A stretch of DNA of 64,000 nucleotides, taken from the NCBI GenBank assembly GCA_049291875.1, contig JBATQE010000004.1:124001-188000 (forward strand), written 5' to 3'. Source of the DNA: CTSOIL-112 sp049291875 (GTDB lineage Bacteria; Pseudomonadota; Gammaproteobacteria; Burkholderiales; Burkholderiaceae). Positions 42,562-51,631 of this stretch are shown piece after piece. A model generated the notes under the pieces. The model worked only from the letters and a program-made list of their open reading frames with translations, was not told the DNA's origin and searched no databases. Numbering within the stretch: position 1 is the stretch's first letter; each line of letters starts with the position of its first letter. The translations under genes and the position numbers were made by a program.

Positions 42562-44214
42562 ATGCAAACTTGGTTGCAAAACTACACGGCCGTCGGGGAC
42601 AGCTTATGGCTGACCGCAGCGATTGCCGTCCTACCCATTGTGTTTTTCTTCGTTGCGCTCGCCCTATTGCGTTTAAAAGGCCATGTCGCAGGTTTTTTCA
42701 CCTTACTCATTGCACTGGGCGTCGCGATTTTTGCCTACAAAATGCCGGTCGGCATGGCGATTTCCGCCGCGTTTTACGGCTTTGCCTACGGCTTGTGGCC
42801 GATTGCATGGATCATCATCACCGCGGTGTTTTTGTACAAAATCACGGTGAAAACCGGCCAATTTGACGTGATTCGCGCCTCGGTCGTATCGATCACCGAA
42901 GATCAACGCCTGCAAATGCTGCTGGTCGGCTTCTCCTTCGGCGCGTTTTTAGAGGGCGCGGCGGGCTTTGGCGCACCGGTGGCAATTACCGGCGCATTGT
43001 TGGTCGGTCTGGGCTTTAATCCGCTGTACGCCGCCGGTTTGTGCTTGATTGCCAATACCGCACCCGTGGCATTCGGCGCGATGGGCATTCCGATCACCGT
43101 CGCTGGTCAAGTGTCCGGCCTCGACCCGTATCACATCGGTCAATTGGCCGGTCGTCAATTGCCGATTTTGTCGGTGGTCGTGCCGTTCTGGTTGGTTGCG
43201 ATGATGGACGGCATGCGCGGCATTCGCCAAACGTGGCCGGCGATTTTGGTCGCGGGTGTGTCGTTTGCAGTCACGCAGTTTTTCACCGCCAACTTCATCG
43301 GGCCGGAATTGCCCGACGTGACCTCGGCCTTGGTCAGCTTGATCTGTTTGTCGCTGTTCCTGAAAAGATGGCAACCGAAAGAAATTTTCACTTTTGACGG
43401 TATGCGCCAGCCCAAACCGCTCGGCTCTCTCGCCAAAGAGTACACCACCGGCCAAGTGATCAAAGCATGGTCGCCGTTTGCGATTTTGACCGTGTTCGTG
43501 ACCATCTGGACGATCAAACCGTTCCAAGCGTTTCTGGACAGCTTCAGCACGTTTAAATTCGCATGGCCGGGTTTGGATAAATTGGTGTTGAAAGCCGCGC
43601 CGATTGTCGCCGCACCCAAGCCGTATGAAGCGGTGTATAAATTGAACCTGCTCGGCGCGGTCGGCACAGCGATTTTGCTCTCGGCCATCGTCTCGATCAT
43701 CATTTTAAAAATGAAACCGGCGGACGCATTCAAAACCTTCCGCGAAACCCTGTACGAACTGCGCTTCCCGATTTTGTCGATTGGCTTGGTATTGGCCTTC
43801 GCCTTCGTCGCCAACTACTCCGGCTTGTCTTCAACCTTGGCCTTGGTTTTGGCGGGCACAGGCGTAGCGTTCCCGTTCTTCTCGCCGTTCCTCGGCTGGC
43901 TGGGCGTATTTTTGACCGGTTCGGACACCTCGTCCAACGCGCTGTTTGGCTCATTGCAGGCCTCCACCGCACATCAAATCGGCATTGACCCGAACCTCAC
44001 CGTCGCGGCCAATACCACCGGCGGCGTGACCGGCAAAATGATTTCACCGCAGTCCATCGCCGTGGCGTGTGCCGCCGTCGGCTTGGCCGGCAAAGAATCG
44101 AACCTGTTCCGATTCACCGTCAAACACAGCCTGATTTTGTGTACGATTGTCGGCATCATGACGACATTGCAGGCGTATGTGCTGCCGTGGACTTTGCATT
44201 TATTTACTAAATAA
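42562..44214 (+). CDS. lctP: L-lactate permease
   Basis: Inner-membrane lactate/proton symporter of the LctP family, 550 residues with about twelve or more hydrophobic segments. Typical elements include the N-terminal WLQNYTAVGDSLWLTAAIAV, the conserved FGAFLEGAAGFGAPVAIT, PVAFGAMGIP, and near the end FLTGSDTSSNALFGSLQ and NTTGGVTGKMISPQSIAVA. The ATG at 42562 has AAGGAG upstream; twelve open codons before it were rejected. It supplies the substrate of the LutABC complex encoded immediately upstream. Confidence 0.96.
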   Translation: MQTWLQNYTAVGDSLWLTAAIAVLPIVFFFVALALLRLKGHVAGFFTLLIALGVAIFAYKMPVGMAISAAFYGFAYGLWPIAWIIITAVFLYKITVKTGQFDVIRASVVSITEDQRLQMLLVGFSFGAFLEGAAGFGAPVAITGALLVGLGFNPLYAAGLCLIANTAPVAFGAMGIPITVAGQVSGLDPYHIGQLAGRQLPILSVVVPFWLVAMMDGMRGIRQTWPAILVAGVSFAVTQFFTANFIGPELPDVTSALVSLICLSLFLKRWQPKEIFTFDGMRQPKPLGSLAKEYTTGQVIKAWSPFAILTVFVTIWTIKPFQAFLDSFSTFKFAWPGLDKLVLKAAPIVAAPKPYEAVYKLNLLGAVGTAILLSAIVSIIILKMKPADAFKTFRETLYELRFPILSIGLVLAFAFVANYSGLSSTLALVLAGTGVAFPFFSPFLGWLGVFLTGSDTSSNALFGSLQASTAHQIGIDPNLTVAANTTGGVTGKMISPQSIAVACAAVGLAGKESNLFRFTVKHSLILCTIVGIMTTLQAYVLPWTLHLFTK

Positions 44215-44235
44215 AGACCACATCAACATAAAAGC

Positions 44236-44263
44236 AAAGGGGCTGAATCATTCAGCCCCTTTT
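44236..44263 (+). terminator. Intrinsic terminator after lctP
   Basis: A 12-bp perfect stem AAAGGGGCTGAA/TTCAGCCCCTTT with loop TCA, followed by TG after four T. It is 21 bp after the lctP stop and marks the end of the lactate operon; its A-flanked form also serves the convergent mpl gene. Confidence 0.85.
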
Positions 44264-44292
44264 GTCACTCATTGTATGTCACTCAACCGCAC

Positions 44293-45663
44293 TCAAGCCA
44301 AGGCATCCAAAAGCTTTTGATGCACGCCGCCAAAACCGCCGTTGCTCATCACCAAAATATGATCGCCTGCTCGCGCCTGCGCTTTGACCGCCTGTACCAA
44401 TTCGCTCAAATCGCTGAACGCACGCGCCTTTTCGCCCAGCGGTGACAATGATTCGGCCAAATCCCAACCGAGTGCATCCTTGCCCTCGCTTGCACCGTAG
44501 CCAAATACCCAATCCGCGTCACGCAAAGACTCAGGCAATTGCGCCTTCATCACGCCGAGCTTCATGGTATTGGAGCGCGGCTCCAGCACCGCCAAAATAC
44601 GCGCCGAGCCGACGCGTTTGCGCAGCCCTGCGACCGTGGTGGTGATCGCGGTCGGATGATGGGCGAAGTCGTCGTACACCGTGATGTCATTGACGACACC
44701 TTTGACCTCCATGCGGCGTTTCGGCATGCGGTAGCGCGCAAACGACTCAATCGCGGTTTGCGGCGCCACGCCCACATGACGCGCGGCGGAAATCGCGGCC
44801 AAAGCATTCAAGCGATTGTGCTCGCCCGTCACGTCCCAGTGTACACGCCCTTGTAACTGCCCTTCAAACAGCACGTCAAAGTTGTCGTCCGCACCGACAT
44901 GGGCAATCTGCCAATCGGCTGGCACGCGCGCATCTGCAAAGCGCGTAATCGGTGTCCACGCCCCTTTGGCGAGCGTTTCATCCAGCGCGGCTTCATGCGC
45001 ATTGGACACGATCAAACCGTTATTCGGAATCGTGCGCACGAGGTGGTGAAACTGCGTCTGAATCGCAGCGAGGTCAGCGAAAATATCGGCGTGATCGAAT
45101 TCCAGATTATTCAAAATCGCGGTGCGCGGACGGTAATGCACGAATTTACTGCGTTTGTCGAAAAACGCGGTGTCGTACTCATCCGCCTCGATCACGAAAA
45201 ACGGATCGTCGGTCAAACGCGCGGAAATGCCAAAGTTATTCGGCACGCCGCCAATTAAAAAGCCCGGATTCAGCCCCGCGTCCTCCAGCAACCACGCGAG
45301 CATCGAGCTGGTGGTGGTTTTGCCATGCGTACCCGCCACCGCGAGCACCCACTTGTCGCGCAGAACGTGTTCACCCAGCCACTGCGGGCCGGAAATATAC
45401 GGCAAGCCCTGATCCAAAATCGCTTCCATCAGCGGATTGCCGCGCGAAACCACATTGCCAATCACGAACACATCGGGTTTCAGATCAATCTGCGCGGCAT
45501 CAAAGCCGCTGATCAACTCAATGCCCTGCTCCTCAAGCTGCGTGCTCATCGGCGGATAAACGTTCGCATCGCAACCGGTAACGCGGTAGCCCGCCTGTTT
45601 CGCAATGGCGGCGATTCCGCCCATAAACGTGCCGCAAATGCCGAGAATGTGTATGTGTTGCAT
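44293..45663 (-). CDS. mpl: UDP-N-acetylmuramate:L-Ala-gamma-D-Glu-meso-DAP ligase
   Basis: Peptidoglycan-recycling ligase that attaches the recovered murein tripeptide to UDP-MurNAc. The 456-residue Mur-ligase has MQHIHILGICGTFMGG at the N-terminus (Rossmann loop), the P-loop GTHGKTTTSS (111-120), ADEYDTAFFDKRSKFVHY, LEFDHADIF, and the C-terminal YDDFAHHPTAI and LEPRSNTMKLG. The GTFMGG signature distinguishes Mpl from MurC. The ATG at 45663 was preferred over a TTG ten codons upstream; GGAT is nearby. It stands alone, convergent with lctP. Confidence 0.96.
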   Translation of the reverse strand: MQHIHILGICGTFMGGIAAIAKQAGYRVTGCDANVYPPMSTQLEEQGIELISGFDAAQIDLKPDVFVIGNVVSRGNPLMEAILDQGLPYISGPQWLGEHVLRDKWVLAVAGTHGKTTTSSMLAWLLEDAGLNPGFLIGGVPNNFGISARLTDDPFFVIEADEYDTAFFDKRSKFVHYRPRTAILNNLEFDHADIFADLAAIQTQFHHLVRTIPNNGLIVSNAHEAALDETLAKGAWTPITRFADARVPADWQIAHVGADDNFDVLFEGQLQGRVHWDVTGEHNRLNALAAISAARHVGVAPQTAIESFARYRMPKRRMEVKGVVNDITVYDDFAHHPTAITTTVAGLRKRVGSARILAVLEPRSNTMKLGVMKAQLPESLRDADWVFGYGASEGKDALGWDLAESLSPLGEKARAFSDLSELVQAVKAQARAGDHILVMSNGGFGGVHQKLLDALA

Positions 45664-45833
45664 GCCAGTATCCGTGTGATTGGTGGGGTTCAAATAAGGC
45701 GCTATTGTAACGCATCACGTTGATTAAAAACATCGTGAGCGGCGTTGGTAACTGTGTTGATCAGAAAATGGCATGTCCATGCCAACATGCCATACGCTAC
45801 ATACTCTCAATAAAAGAACCGTTGCTCAAAAAA

Positions 45834-46790
45834 TCATAGACTCAGACGCGCACGCGCTGCGCGATACTCGGACTCCAACTGATCGACCAATTGCGCCGTC
45901 GGCAAAATTTCATCAATCACCGCAACGCCTTGTCCCACGCCCCAGATGTCCTTCCATGCTTTGGCAGCGGTATTGCCGCCCGAGCCGAAGTTCATTTTCG
46001 ATTTATCCGCCACAGGTAAGTTGTCAGGATCCAAACCTGCCGCGACGATGCTCTGACGCAGGTAATTGCCATGCACACCGGTAAATAGGTTGGTGTACAC
46101 CACATCCGACGCGCTGGCCTCGGTGATGCCGTGTTTGTAGCCCTCAGACGCATTCGCCTCGGCGGTGGCGATAAAACGCGTGCCCATATAGGCCAAATCC
46201 GCCCCCATCGCCTGCGCCGCCAGCACCGCCGAGCCGTTGGCAATGCTGCCGGACAGCACGATCAGACCGTCGTAAAACTGGCGAATTTCACCGACCAAGG
46301 CAAACGGGCTGAGTGCGCCGGCATGACCGCCCGCACCGGCCGCGACCAAAATCAAGCCGTCCACGCCCGCTTCCAGCGCCTTTTTCGCATGGCGCGCATT
46401 GATCACGTCGTGCAGCACGATGCCGCCGTAGGCATGTGCGCCGTCGATCAACGCTTTCGGCGGCGCTTGCAAACTGGTGATGAACACGGGCACTTGGTGC
46501 TTCAGACACACCGCAATGTCCTCGGCCAAACGCCCGTTGGACGGATGTACGATTTGGTTGACCGCAAACGGTGCAGGCGTACCACCTGCCGCACGATCAG
46601 CCTCCAACTCGGCTTTCAATTCCGTGAGCCAAGCATCCAGCGCACCATCGCCACGCGCATTAAGCGCGGGAAACGAGCCGACGATACCGGCTTTGCACTG
46701 CGCTTTGACCAACTCAAGGTTGGACACGATGAACATGGGCGAACCAATAATGGGCAAACGTAACTGGGACAATGCGTGCGGCAAACTCAT
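45834..46790 (-). CDS. Nitronate monooxygenase-family flavoprotein
   Basis: FMN-dependent TIM-barrel oxidoreductase of the 2-nitropropane-dioxygenase/nitronate monooxygenase family, 318 residues. Signatures: LRLPIIGSPMFIVSN at the start, VHPSNGRLAED, GIVLHDVINARHAKKALEAG in parts, AAGAGGHAGALSPFALV (FMN phosphate loop) and GADLAYMGTRFIATAEANAS. Relatives oxidise alkyl nitronates or reduce quinones; the substrate is not inferable. AGGAG precedes the ATG at 46790. It is divergent from aceE and has no operon partner. Confidence 0.9.
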   Translation of the reverse strand: MSLPHALSQLRLPIIGSPMFIVSNLELVKAQCKAGIVGSFPALNARGDGALDAWLTELKAELEADRAAGGTPAPFAVNQIVHPSNGRLAEDIAVCLKHQVPVFITSLQAPPKALIDGAHAYGGIVLHDVINARHAKKALEAGVDGLILVAAGAGGHAGALSPFALVGEIRQFYDGLIVLSGSIANGSAVLAAQAMGADLAYMGTRFIATAEANASEGYKHGITEASASDVVYTNLFTGVHGNYLRQSIVAAGLDPDNLPVADKSKMNFGSGGNTAAKAWKDIWGVGQGVAVIDEILPTAQLVDQLESEYRAARARLSL

Positions 46791-47054
46791 AAGGTCTCCT
46801 GAAATGATTATGTTTTCAATGACCAAGCAAAATCTCAGTCAGCGTGGTCGAATTTTTTGAACGACCGTTCGGCGATTATAAACACAGCGCGCACCCGCGA
46901 CAACCCTAAATCAACCCTAAAGAATAGCAACAGTAGAGAAAAAACATATCGGAATACAGAAGCCTTCTCCGTCGCCCTCTTATGTGACCATTTTCTCCTC
47001 TTTTGTTTCTATTTTTCAAATTATGAAATAGATAATCGTAAAATGGAAAATCCC

Positions 47055-47083
47055 TTGCACCATTAGTCACATTCACATACAAT
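47055..47083 (+). promoter_or_regulatory. Probable promoter of the pyruvate dehydrogenase operon
   Basis: TTGCAC (47055-47060) and TACAAT (47078-47083) are separated by 17 bp; aceE starts 85 bp further on. The rest of the 377-bp gap from 46791 is AT-rich and contains no PdhR-type TTGGT-N3-ACCAA palindrome, so the LldR operator seen upstream of lutA is not repeated here. Confidence 0.6.
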
Positions 47084-47167
47084 TATTTGAGTAGAATACA
47101 ATCTGCTGTGGCATCACACATCCAATCATAAATCGGAGCCAACGCCCATCTCTCAAGGAGCCATCAC

Positions 47168-49849
47168 ATGACCGCACTACAAGCCGAAGTCAATAAAAAC
47201 TATCTCGATACCGATCCGCAAGAAACGCAAGAGTGGATTGAAGCGCTGGACAATGTCATCGACAACCACGGCTCCGAACGCACCGCGTATCTGATTGACC
47301 AACAAATCGCACACGCCCGCACCAACGGCGTTTTACAAGCCTTCCATACCGAAACGCCGTACATCAACACCATCGGCGTGGATCAGCAGCCACCGTTACC
47401 GGGCGATCAGGCGATTGAACACCGCATTCGCTCGTTCGTGCGTTGGAACGCCATGGCGATGGTGTTGCGCGCCAACAAAACCACCAACGTCGGCGGCCAT
47501 ATTGCCTCATTCCAATCCGCCGCGACCTTGTACGAAGTCGGCTTTAACCATTTCTGGCACGCACCGTCTGCCGAGCACGGCGGTGACCTGATTTTTGTCC
47601 AAGGCCACTCCGCGCCGGGCGTTTATTCACGCGCCTTTTTACTTGGTCGTCTGACTGAAGAGCAACTGGTTAACTTCCGCCAAGAGGTGGATGGCAAAGG
47701 TATTCCGTCCTACCCACATCCGTGGCTGATGCCCGATTTTTGGCAATTCCCGACGGTATCGATGGGCTTGGGGCCGATCATGGCGATTTACCAAGCGCGC
47801 TTTATGAAATACCTGCATAGCCGAGGCTTGATTGACACCGAAAAACGCAAAGTTTGGGCGTTTTTGGGTGACGGCGAAACCGACGAACCCGAATCCCTCG
47901 GTGCCATCGGCATGGCCGGCCGCGAAAAACTGAACAACCTCGTATTCGTCATCAACTGTAATTTACAGCGTCTGGACGGTCCGGTGCGCGGCAACGGTAA
48001 AATCATTCAGGAGCTGGAATCCGAATTCCGCGGCTCCGGCTGGAACGTGATCAAACTGGTCTGGGGACGCAAATGGGACACCCTGTTTGCCCGCGACAAA
48101 AAAGGCGTGCTGGTCAAACGCTTGGGCGAAATGGTCGATGGCGAATTCCAAACCATGCGCGCGAAAAACGCACAATACATCCGCGACACCTTATTCAATA
48201 CACCTGAGCTGAAAGAATTGGTCGCGGACTGGGACGATGACGACATCTGGGCGCTGAACCGTGGCGGCCATGACCCGTACAAAATTTTTGCCGCGTTCAA
48301 AGCCGCGCAAGAATCCACCGATCGTCCAACGGTCATTCTCGCCCACACCATTAAAGGCTACGGCATGGGCGGCTCGGGCGAAGCGCAAAACTCGACCCAC
48401 CAACAGAAAAAAATGCACATCGAAGACGTGCGCAATTTCCGTGACCGTTTCAATATTCCGGTGCTGGACGATCAACTGGAGCAACTGCCGTTCGTCACCT
48501 TTCCCGAAGGCTCGCCGGAGCTGGAATACATGCGCAAACGCCGCATGGATTTGGGCGGCTATTTGCCACAGCGTCGCCGCAAAGCCGACGAAGCATTGAT
48601 TGTGCCTGATTTGGACGCATTTGACTCCTTCCTCAAAGCCACCGAAGAAGGCCGCGAAATCTCCACCACCATGGCGTTTGTGCGCATCCTCGGCCATCTG
48701 CTCAAAGACAAAAACCTCAAGGATCGCATCGTACCGATCGTACCGGACGAATCGCGCACCTTTGGCATGGAAGGCTTGTTCCGTCAACTGGGCATCTGGA
48801 ACCAAGAAGGCCAAAAATACCTGCCGCAAGACCACGAACAACTGATGTTCTACAAAGAATCGAAAACCGGTCAAGTACTGCAAGAAGGCATCAACGAAGC
48901 AGGCGGCATGTCCGACTGGATCGCAGCCGCGACCTCCTACTCGACGCACAACCTGCCGATGATTCCGTTCTACATCCTGTACTCGATGTTCGGTTTCCAA
49001 CGCATTGGCGATTTGTGCTGGGCGGCGGGCGACATGCGCGCGCGCGGCTTCATTTTGGGTGGTACAGCCGGTCGCACCACGCTCAACGGCGAAGGTTTGC
49101 AACACGAAGACGGCCACAGCCTGTTACTCTCATCCACCGTGCCAAACTGCGTATCCTATGACCCGACCTTCTCCTACGAATTGGCCGTGATCATGCAAGA
49201 CGGTCTGCGCCGTATGTACCGCGAACAAGAAGACGTGTACTACTACATCACCGTCATGAACGAAAACTACGCCCACCCGGCCATGCCGGCAGGCGCGGAA
49301 GCGGACATCATCAAGGGCATGTACTTGTTCCAAGCCGGTGAGAAAAACGCCGCGAAAAAAGTTCGTCTGATCGGTGCAGGCACCATCATGAACGAAGTCA
49401 TCGCCGCTGCACAATTGCTCAAAGACGACTGGGGCGTGGACGCCGACCTATACTCCGCGCCAAGCTTCACCGAATTGGCACGCGAAGGCCAATCGGTTGA
49501 GCGCGAAAACATGCTCCACCCAACCGCACCGCGCAAACTCTCGCACGTCGAAACCCTGTTGCAAGACTCCGACGCACCGGTAATCGCCGCGACCGACTAC
49601 ATGCGCGCCGTGGCCGAGCAAATCCGCGCCTACGTGCCATCACGCTACACCGTACTCGGCACGGACGGCTATGGCCGCTCCGACACCCGCGAAAAACTGC
49701 GCTACTTCTTTGAAGTGAACCGTCAGTGGATCACCGTGGCCGCGCTCAAATCATTGGCCGACGACGGCGTGATTGCCTACGAAGAAGTGGCCAAAGCCAT
49801 TGCCAAGTACAATTTGGACGTCAACAAACCCGCACCGTGGACTGTGTAA
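47168..49849 (+). CDS. aceE: Pyruvate dehydrogenase E1 component (homodimeric)
   Basis: Thiamine-diphosphate enzyme that decarboxylates pyruvate and acetylates the E2 lipoyl group. The 893-residue chain is the single-polypeptide gammaproteobacterial/betaproteobacterial form. The ThDP-Mg motif GDGETDEPESLGAI lies near 234, with the closing asparagine pair in NLVFVINCNLQRLDGPVRGN; the active-site histidine regions HIASFQSAATLYEVGFNHFW and GHSAPGVYSRAFLLGRL are near the N-terminus. AAGGAG precedes the ATG. aceF follows after 24 bp. Confidence 0.98.
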   Translation: MTALQAEVNKNYLDTDPQETQEWIEALDNVIDNHGSERTAYLIDQQIAHARTNGVLQAFHTETPYINTIGVDQQPPLPGDQAIEHRIRSFVRWNAMAMVLRANKTTNVGGHIASFQSAATLYEVGFNHFWHAPSAEHGGDLIFVQGHSAPGVYSRAFLLGRLTEEQLVNFRQEVDGKGIPSYPHPWLMPDFWQFPTVSMGLGPIMAIYQARFMKYLHSRGLIDTEKRKVWAFLGDGETDEPESLGAIGMAGREKLNNLVFVINCNLQRLDGPVRGNGKIIQELESEFRGSGWNVIKLVWGRKWDTLFARDKKGVLVKRLGEMVDGEFQTMRAKNAQYIRDTLFNTPELKELVADWDDDDIWALNRGGHDPYKIFAAFKAAQESTDRPTVILAHTIKGYGMGGSGEAQNSTHQQKKMHIEDVRNFRDRFNIPVLDDQLEQLPFVTFPEGSPELEYMRKRRMDLGGYLPQRRRKADEALIVPDLDAFDSFLKATEEGREISTTMAFVRILGHLLKDKNLKDRIVPIVPDESRTFGMEGLFRQLGIWNQEGQKYLPQDHEQLMFYKESKTGQVLQEGINEAGGMSDWIAAATSYSTHNLPMIPFYILYSMFGFQRIGDLCWAAGDMRARGFILGGTAGRTTLNGEGLQHEDGHSLLLSSTVPNCVSYDPTFSYELAVIMQDGLRRMYREQEDVYYYITVMNENYAHPAMPAGAEADIIKGMYLFQAGEKNAAKKVRLIGAGTIMNEVIAAAQLLKDDWGVDADLYSAPSFTELAREGQSVERENMLHPTAPRKLSHVETLLQDSDAPVIAATDYMRAVAEQIRAYVPSRYTVLGTDGYGRSDTREKLRYFFEVNRQWITVAALKSLADDGVIAYEEVAKAIAKYNLDVNKPAPWTV

Positions 49850-49873
49850 TTATCGTCATAGAGAGGAAAAAAC

Positions 49874-51226
49874 ATGAGCAATCTCATCGAAGTCAAAGTC
49901 CCCGATATTGGCGACTATAAAAACATCCCCGTGATCGAGGTTTATGTCAAAGTCGGCGACAGCGTCGCCGTCGAAGACACGCTGGTCACACTCGAATCCG
50001 ACAAAGCGACACTCGACGTACCGTCGTCGCACGCCGGCGTGGTCAAGGAAGTCAAAGTCGCTGTGGGCGATAAAATTTCCGAAGGCTCCGTGGTCGTGAT
50101 GCTCGAATCCACCGCAGCCGTAACAACCGATGCAGCACCTGCCCCCAAAGCAGAAAGCGCCCCAGCTCCAGCGCCTGCGCCAGTACCTGCCGCACCTGCG
50201 GTTCAAGAACAACCGGCTGAAACAAAACCCGCCGCAGCAACGCCCGCTGTGGTCAACACCGACAGCGCACCGGCCTATCCGGCACAACCGTTATCGAAAA
50301 ACACCTACGCCTCGCCATCCGTGCGTCAGTTTGCGCGCGAATTGGACGTGAATTTGGACAACGTCGCAGGCACAGGACCGAAAAACCGCATCACGCACGA
50401 GGATGTGCGCGCCTACATCAAAGCAGTCATGAACGGTGCAGCCGCTTGCCCAACGCCAAATGCGGCTCAATCAGCGCCATCGCTTGGCGGCGGTTTGGAT
50501 TTACTGCCGTGGCCACAAATCGACTTCACCAAATTCGGCGAAATCGACGTTCAACCCTTGTCACGCATCAAGAAAATCTCCGGCCAAAATCTGTCGCGCA
50601 ACTGGGTCATGATTCCACATGTGACCAACAACGAAGTCGCCGACGTGACCGAGCTGGAAGCCTTCCGCGTACAACTGAACAAAGAGCACGAAAAAGCAGG
50701 CATCAAATTCACCCTACTCGCATTTATCATCAAAGCCTGCGTTCAAACCTTGAAAAAATTCCCAGAGTTCAATGCCTCGCTCGATGGCGACAACCTCGTC
50801 TACAAAAAATACTACAACATCGGTTTTGCCGCCGACACACCGAACGGCCTCGTCGTGCCGGTCATCAAAGCAGCCGATACCAAATCCATTTCTGAAATCG
50901 CGCTGGAAATGTCCGAGCTGGCGAAAAACGCGCGCGACGGCAAACTCAAACCAACCGATATGCAAGGCGGCTGTTTCTCCATTTCGTCATTGGGCGGCAT
51001 CGGCGGCACCTCGTTTACCCCGATCATCAATGCGCCTGAAGTCGCCATCCTCGGCGTTTCGCGCTCCTCCATGCAACCCGTTTGGAACGGCTCTGAATTC
51101 GTACCGCGCCTGATGTGTCCGCTATCCCTGTCCTACGATCACCGCGTGATTGATGGCGCAGCGGCGGCGCGATTCAATGCCTATCTCGCCAGCGTATTGG
51201 CGGATTTTCGTCGTGTGCTGATTTAA
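49874..51226 (+). CDS. aceF: Dihydrolipoamide acetyltransferase (PDH E2)
   Basis: Core of the pyruvate dehydrogenase complex, 450 residues. Order: one lipoyl domain (1-80; lipoylated Lys44 in ESDKATLD), an Ala/Pro-rich swinging linker (about 82-140), the peripheral-subunit-binding domain (145-183, ASPSVRQFARELDV and GPKNRITHEDV), and the catalytic domain ending with SYDHRVIDG (His423, Asp427). Only one lipoyl domain is present, whereas E. coli has three; a second lipoyl domain of the complex is fused to Lpd. AGAGGA precedes the ATG. Confidence 0.97.
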   Translation: MSNLIEVKVPDIGDYKNIPVIEVYVKVGDSVAVEDTLVTLESDKATLDVPSSHAGVVKEVKVAVGDKISEGSVVVMLESTAAVTTDAAPAPKAESAPAPAPAPVPAAPAVQEQPAETKPAAATPAVVNTDSAPAYPAQPLSKNTYASPSVRQFARELDVNLDNVAGTGPKNRITHEDVRAYIKAVMNGAAACPTPNAAQSAPSLGGGLDLLPWPQIDFTKFGEIDVQPLSRIKKISGQNLSRNWVMIPHVTNNEVADVTELEAFRVQLNKEHEKAGIKFTLLAFIIKACVQTLKKFPEFNASLDGDNLVYKKYYNIGFAADTPNGLVVPVIKAADTKSISEIALEMSELAKNARDGKLKPTDMQGGCFSISSLGGIGGTSFTPIINAPEVAILGVSRSSMQPVWNGSEFVPRLMCPLSLSYDHRVIDGAAAARFNAYLASVLADFRRVLI

Positions 51227-51236
51227 GGAGAAAAAT

Positions 51237-51629
51237 ATGTCTGCATATTTGAAAAAAGCCTTATTGGTCGCATCGCTATCCATTGTCAGCCTATCGGCTT
51301 GGGCGGATAATTGTGACAATGCCCGCAATGATTTTGACGAGTTCTACTGCAAAGATAAGCTTTATTTACAAGCGGATCGCGATTTGAATCAGGCCTATGG
51401 CGCACTGATGAAAGCATTTCCGCCAAGCGCACGCCCCACACTCAAATCGGTTCAATTGGACTGGATGCGTGAGCGTGACCGTGCGTGTATTGACAAACGA
51501 GATGGTGAAATTGTTTTATACGTTAATTGCCGCTTGAATCGAACCGTGAACCAAACCAATTTCTTGAATGACCGTCTGCGCGAATGTAAAAGCACAGGGT
51601 GTCAGCCGAGCCGTTTACAGGACAATTAA
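51237..51629 (+). CDS. Secreted DUF1311 (LprI-like) cysteine-rich protein
   Basis: A 130-residue protein with a Sec signal (MSAYLKKALLVASLSIVSLS, cleavage after AWA at 23) and six cysteines in the mature part. The pattern DLNQAYGALMKAFPPSARPTLKSVQLDWMRERDRAC, described here in parts, is the DUF1311 core: QADRDLNQAY, LKSVQLDWMRERD, and a following Cys. The family includes the lysozyme inhibitor LprI but is mostly uncharacterised. AAGGAG precedes the ATG. It is 10 bp after aceF and 2 bp before lpd, thus embedded in the pdh operon, an odd place for a periplasmic protein. Confidence 0.85.
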   Translation: MSAYLKKALLVASLSIVSLSAWADNCDNARNDFDEFYCKDKLYLQADRDLNQAYGALMKAFPPSARPTLKSVQLDWMRERDRACIDKRDGEIVLYVNCRLNRTVNQTNFLNDRLRECKSTGCQPSRLQDN

Positions 51630-51631
51630 CT

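Noticed and set aside
46791..47167. PdhR/LldR-type operator before aceE
   Set aside because: The TTGGT-N3-ACCAA palindrome seen upstream of lutA is absent here.
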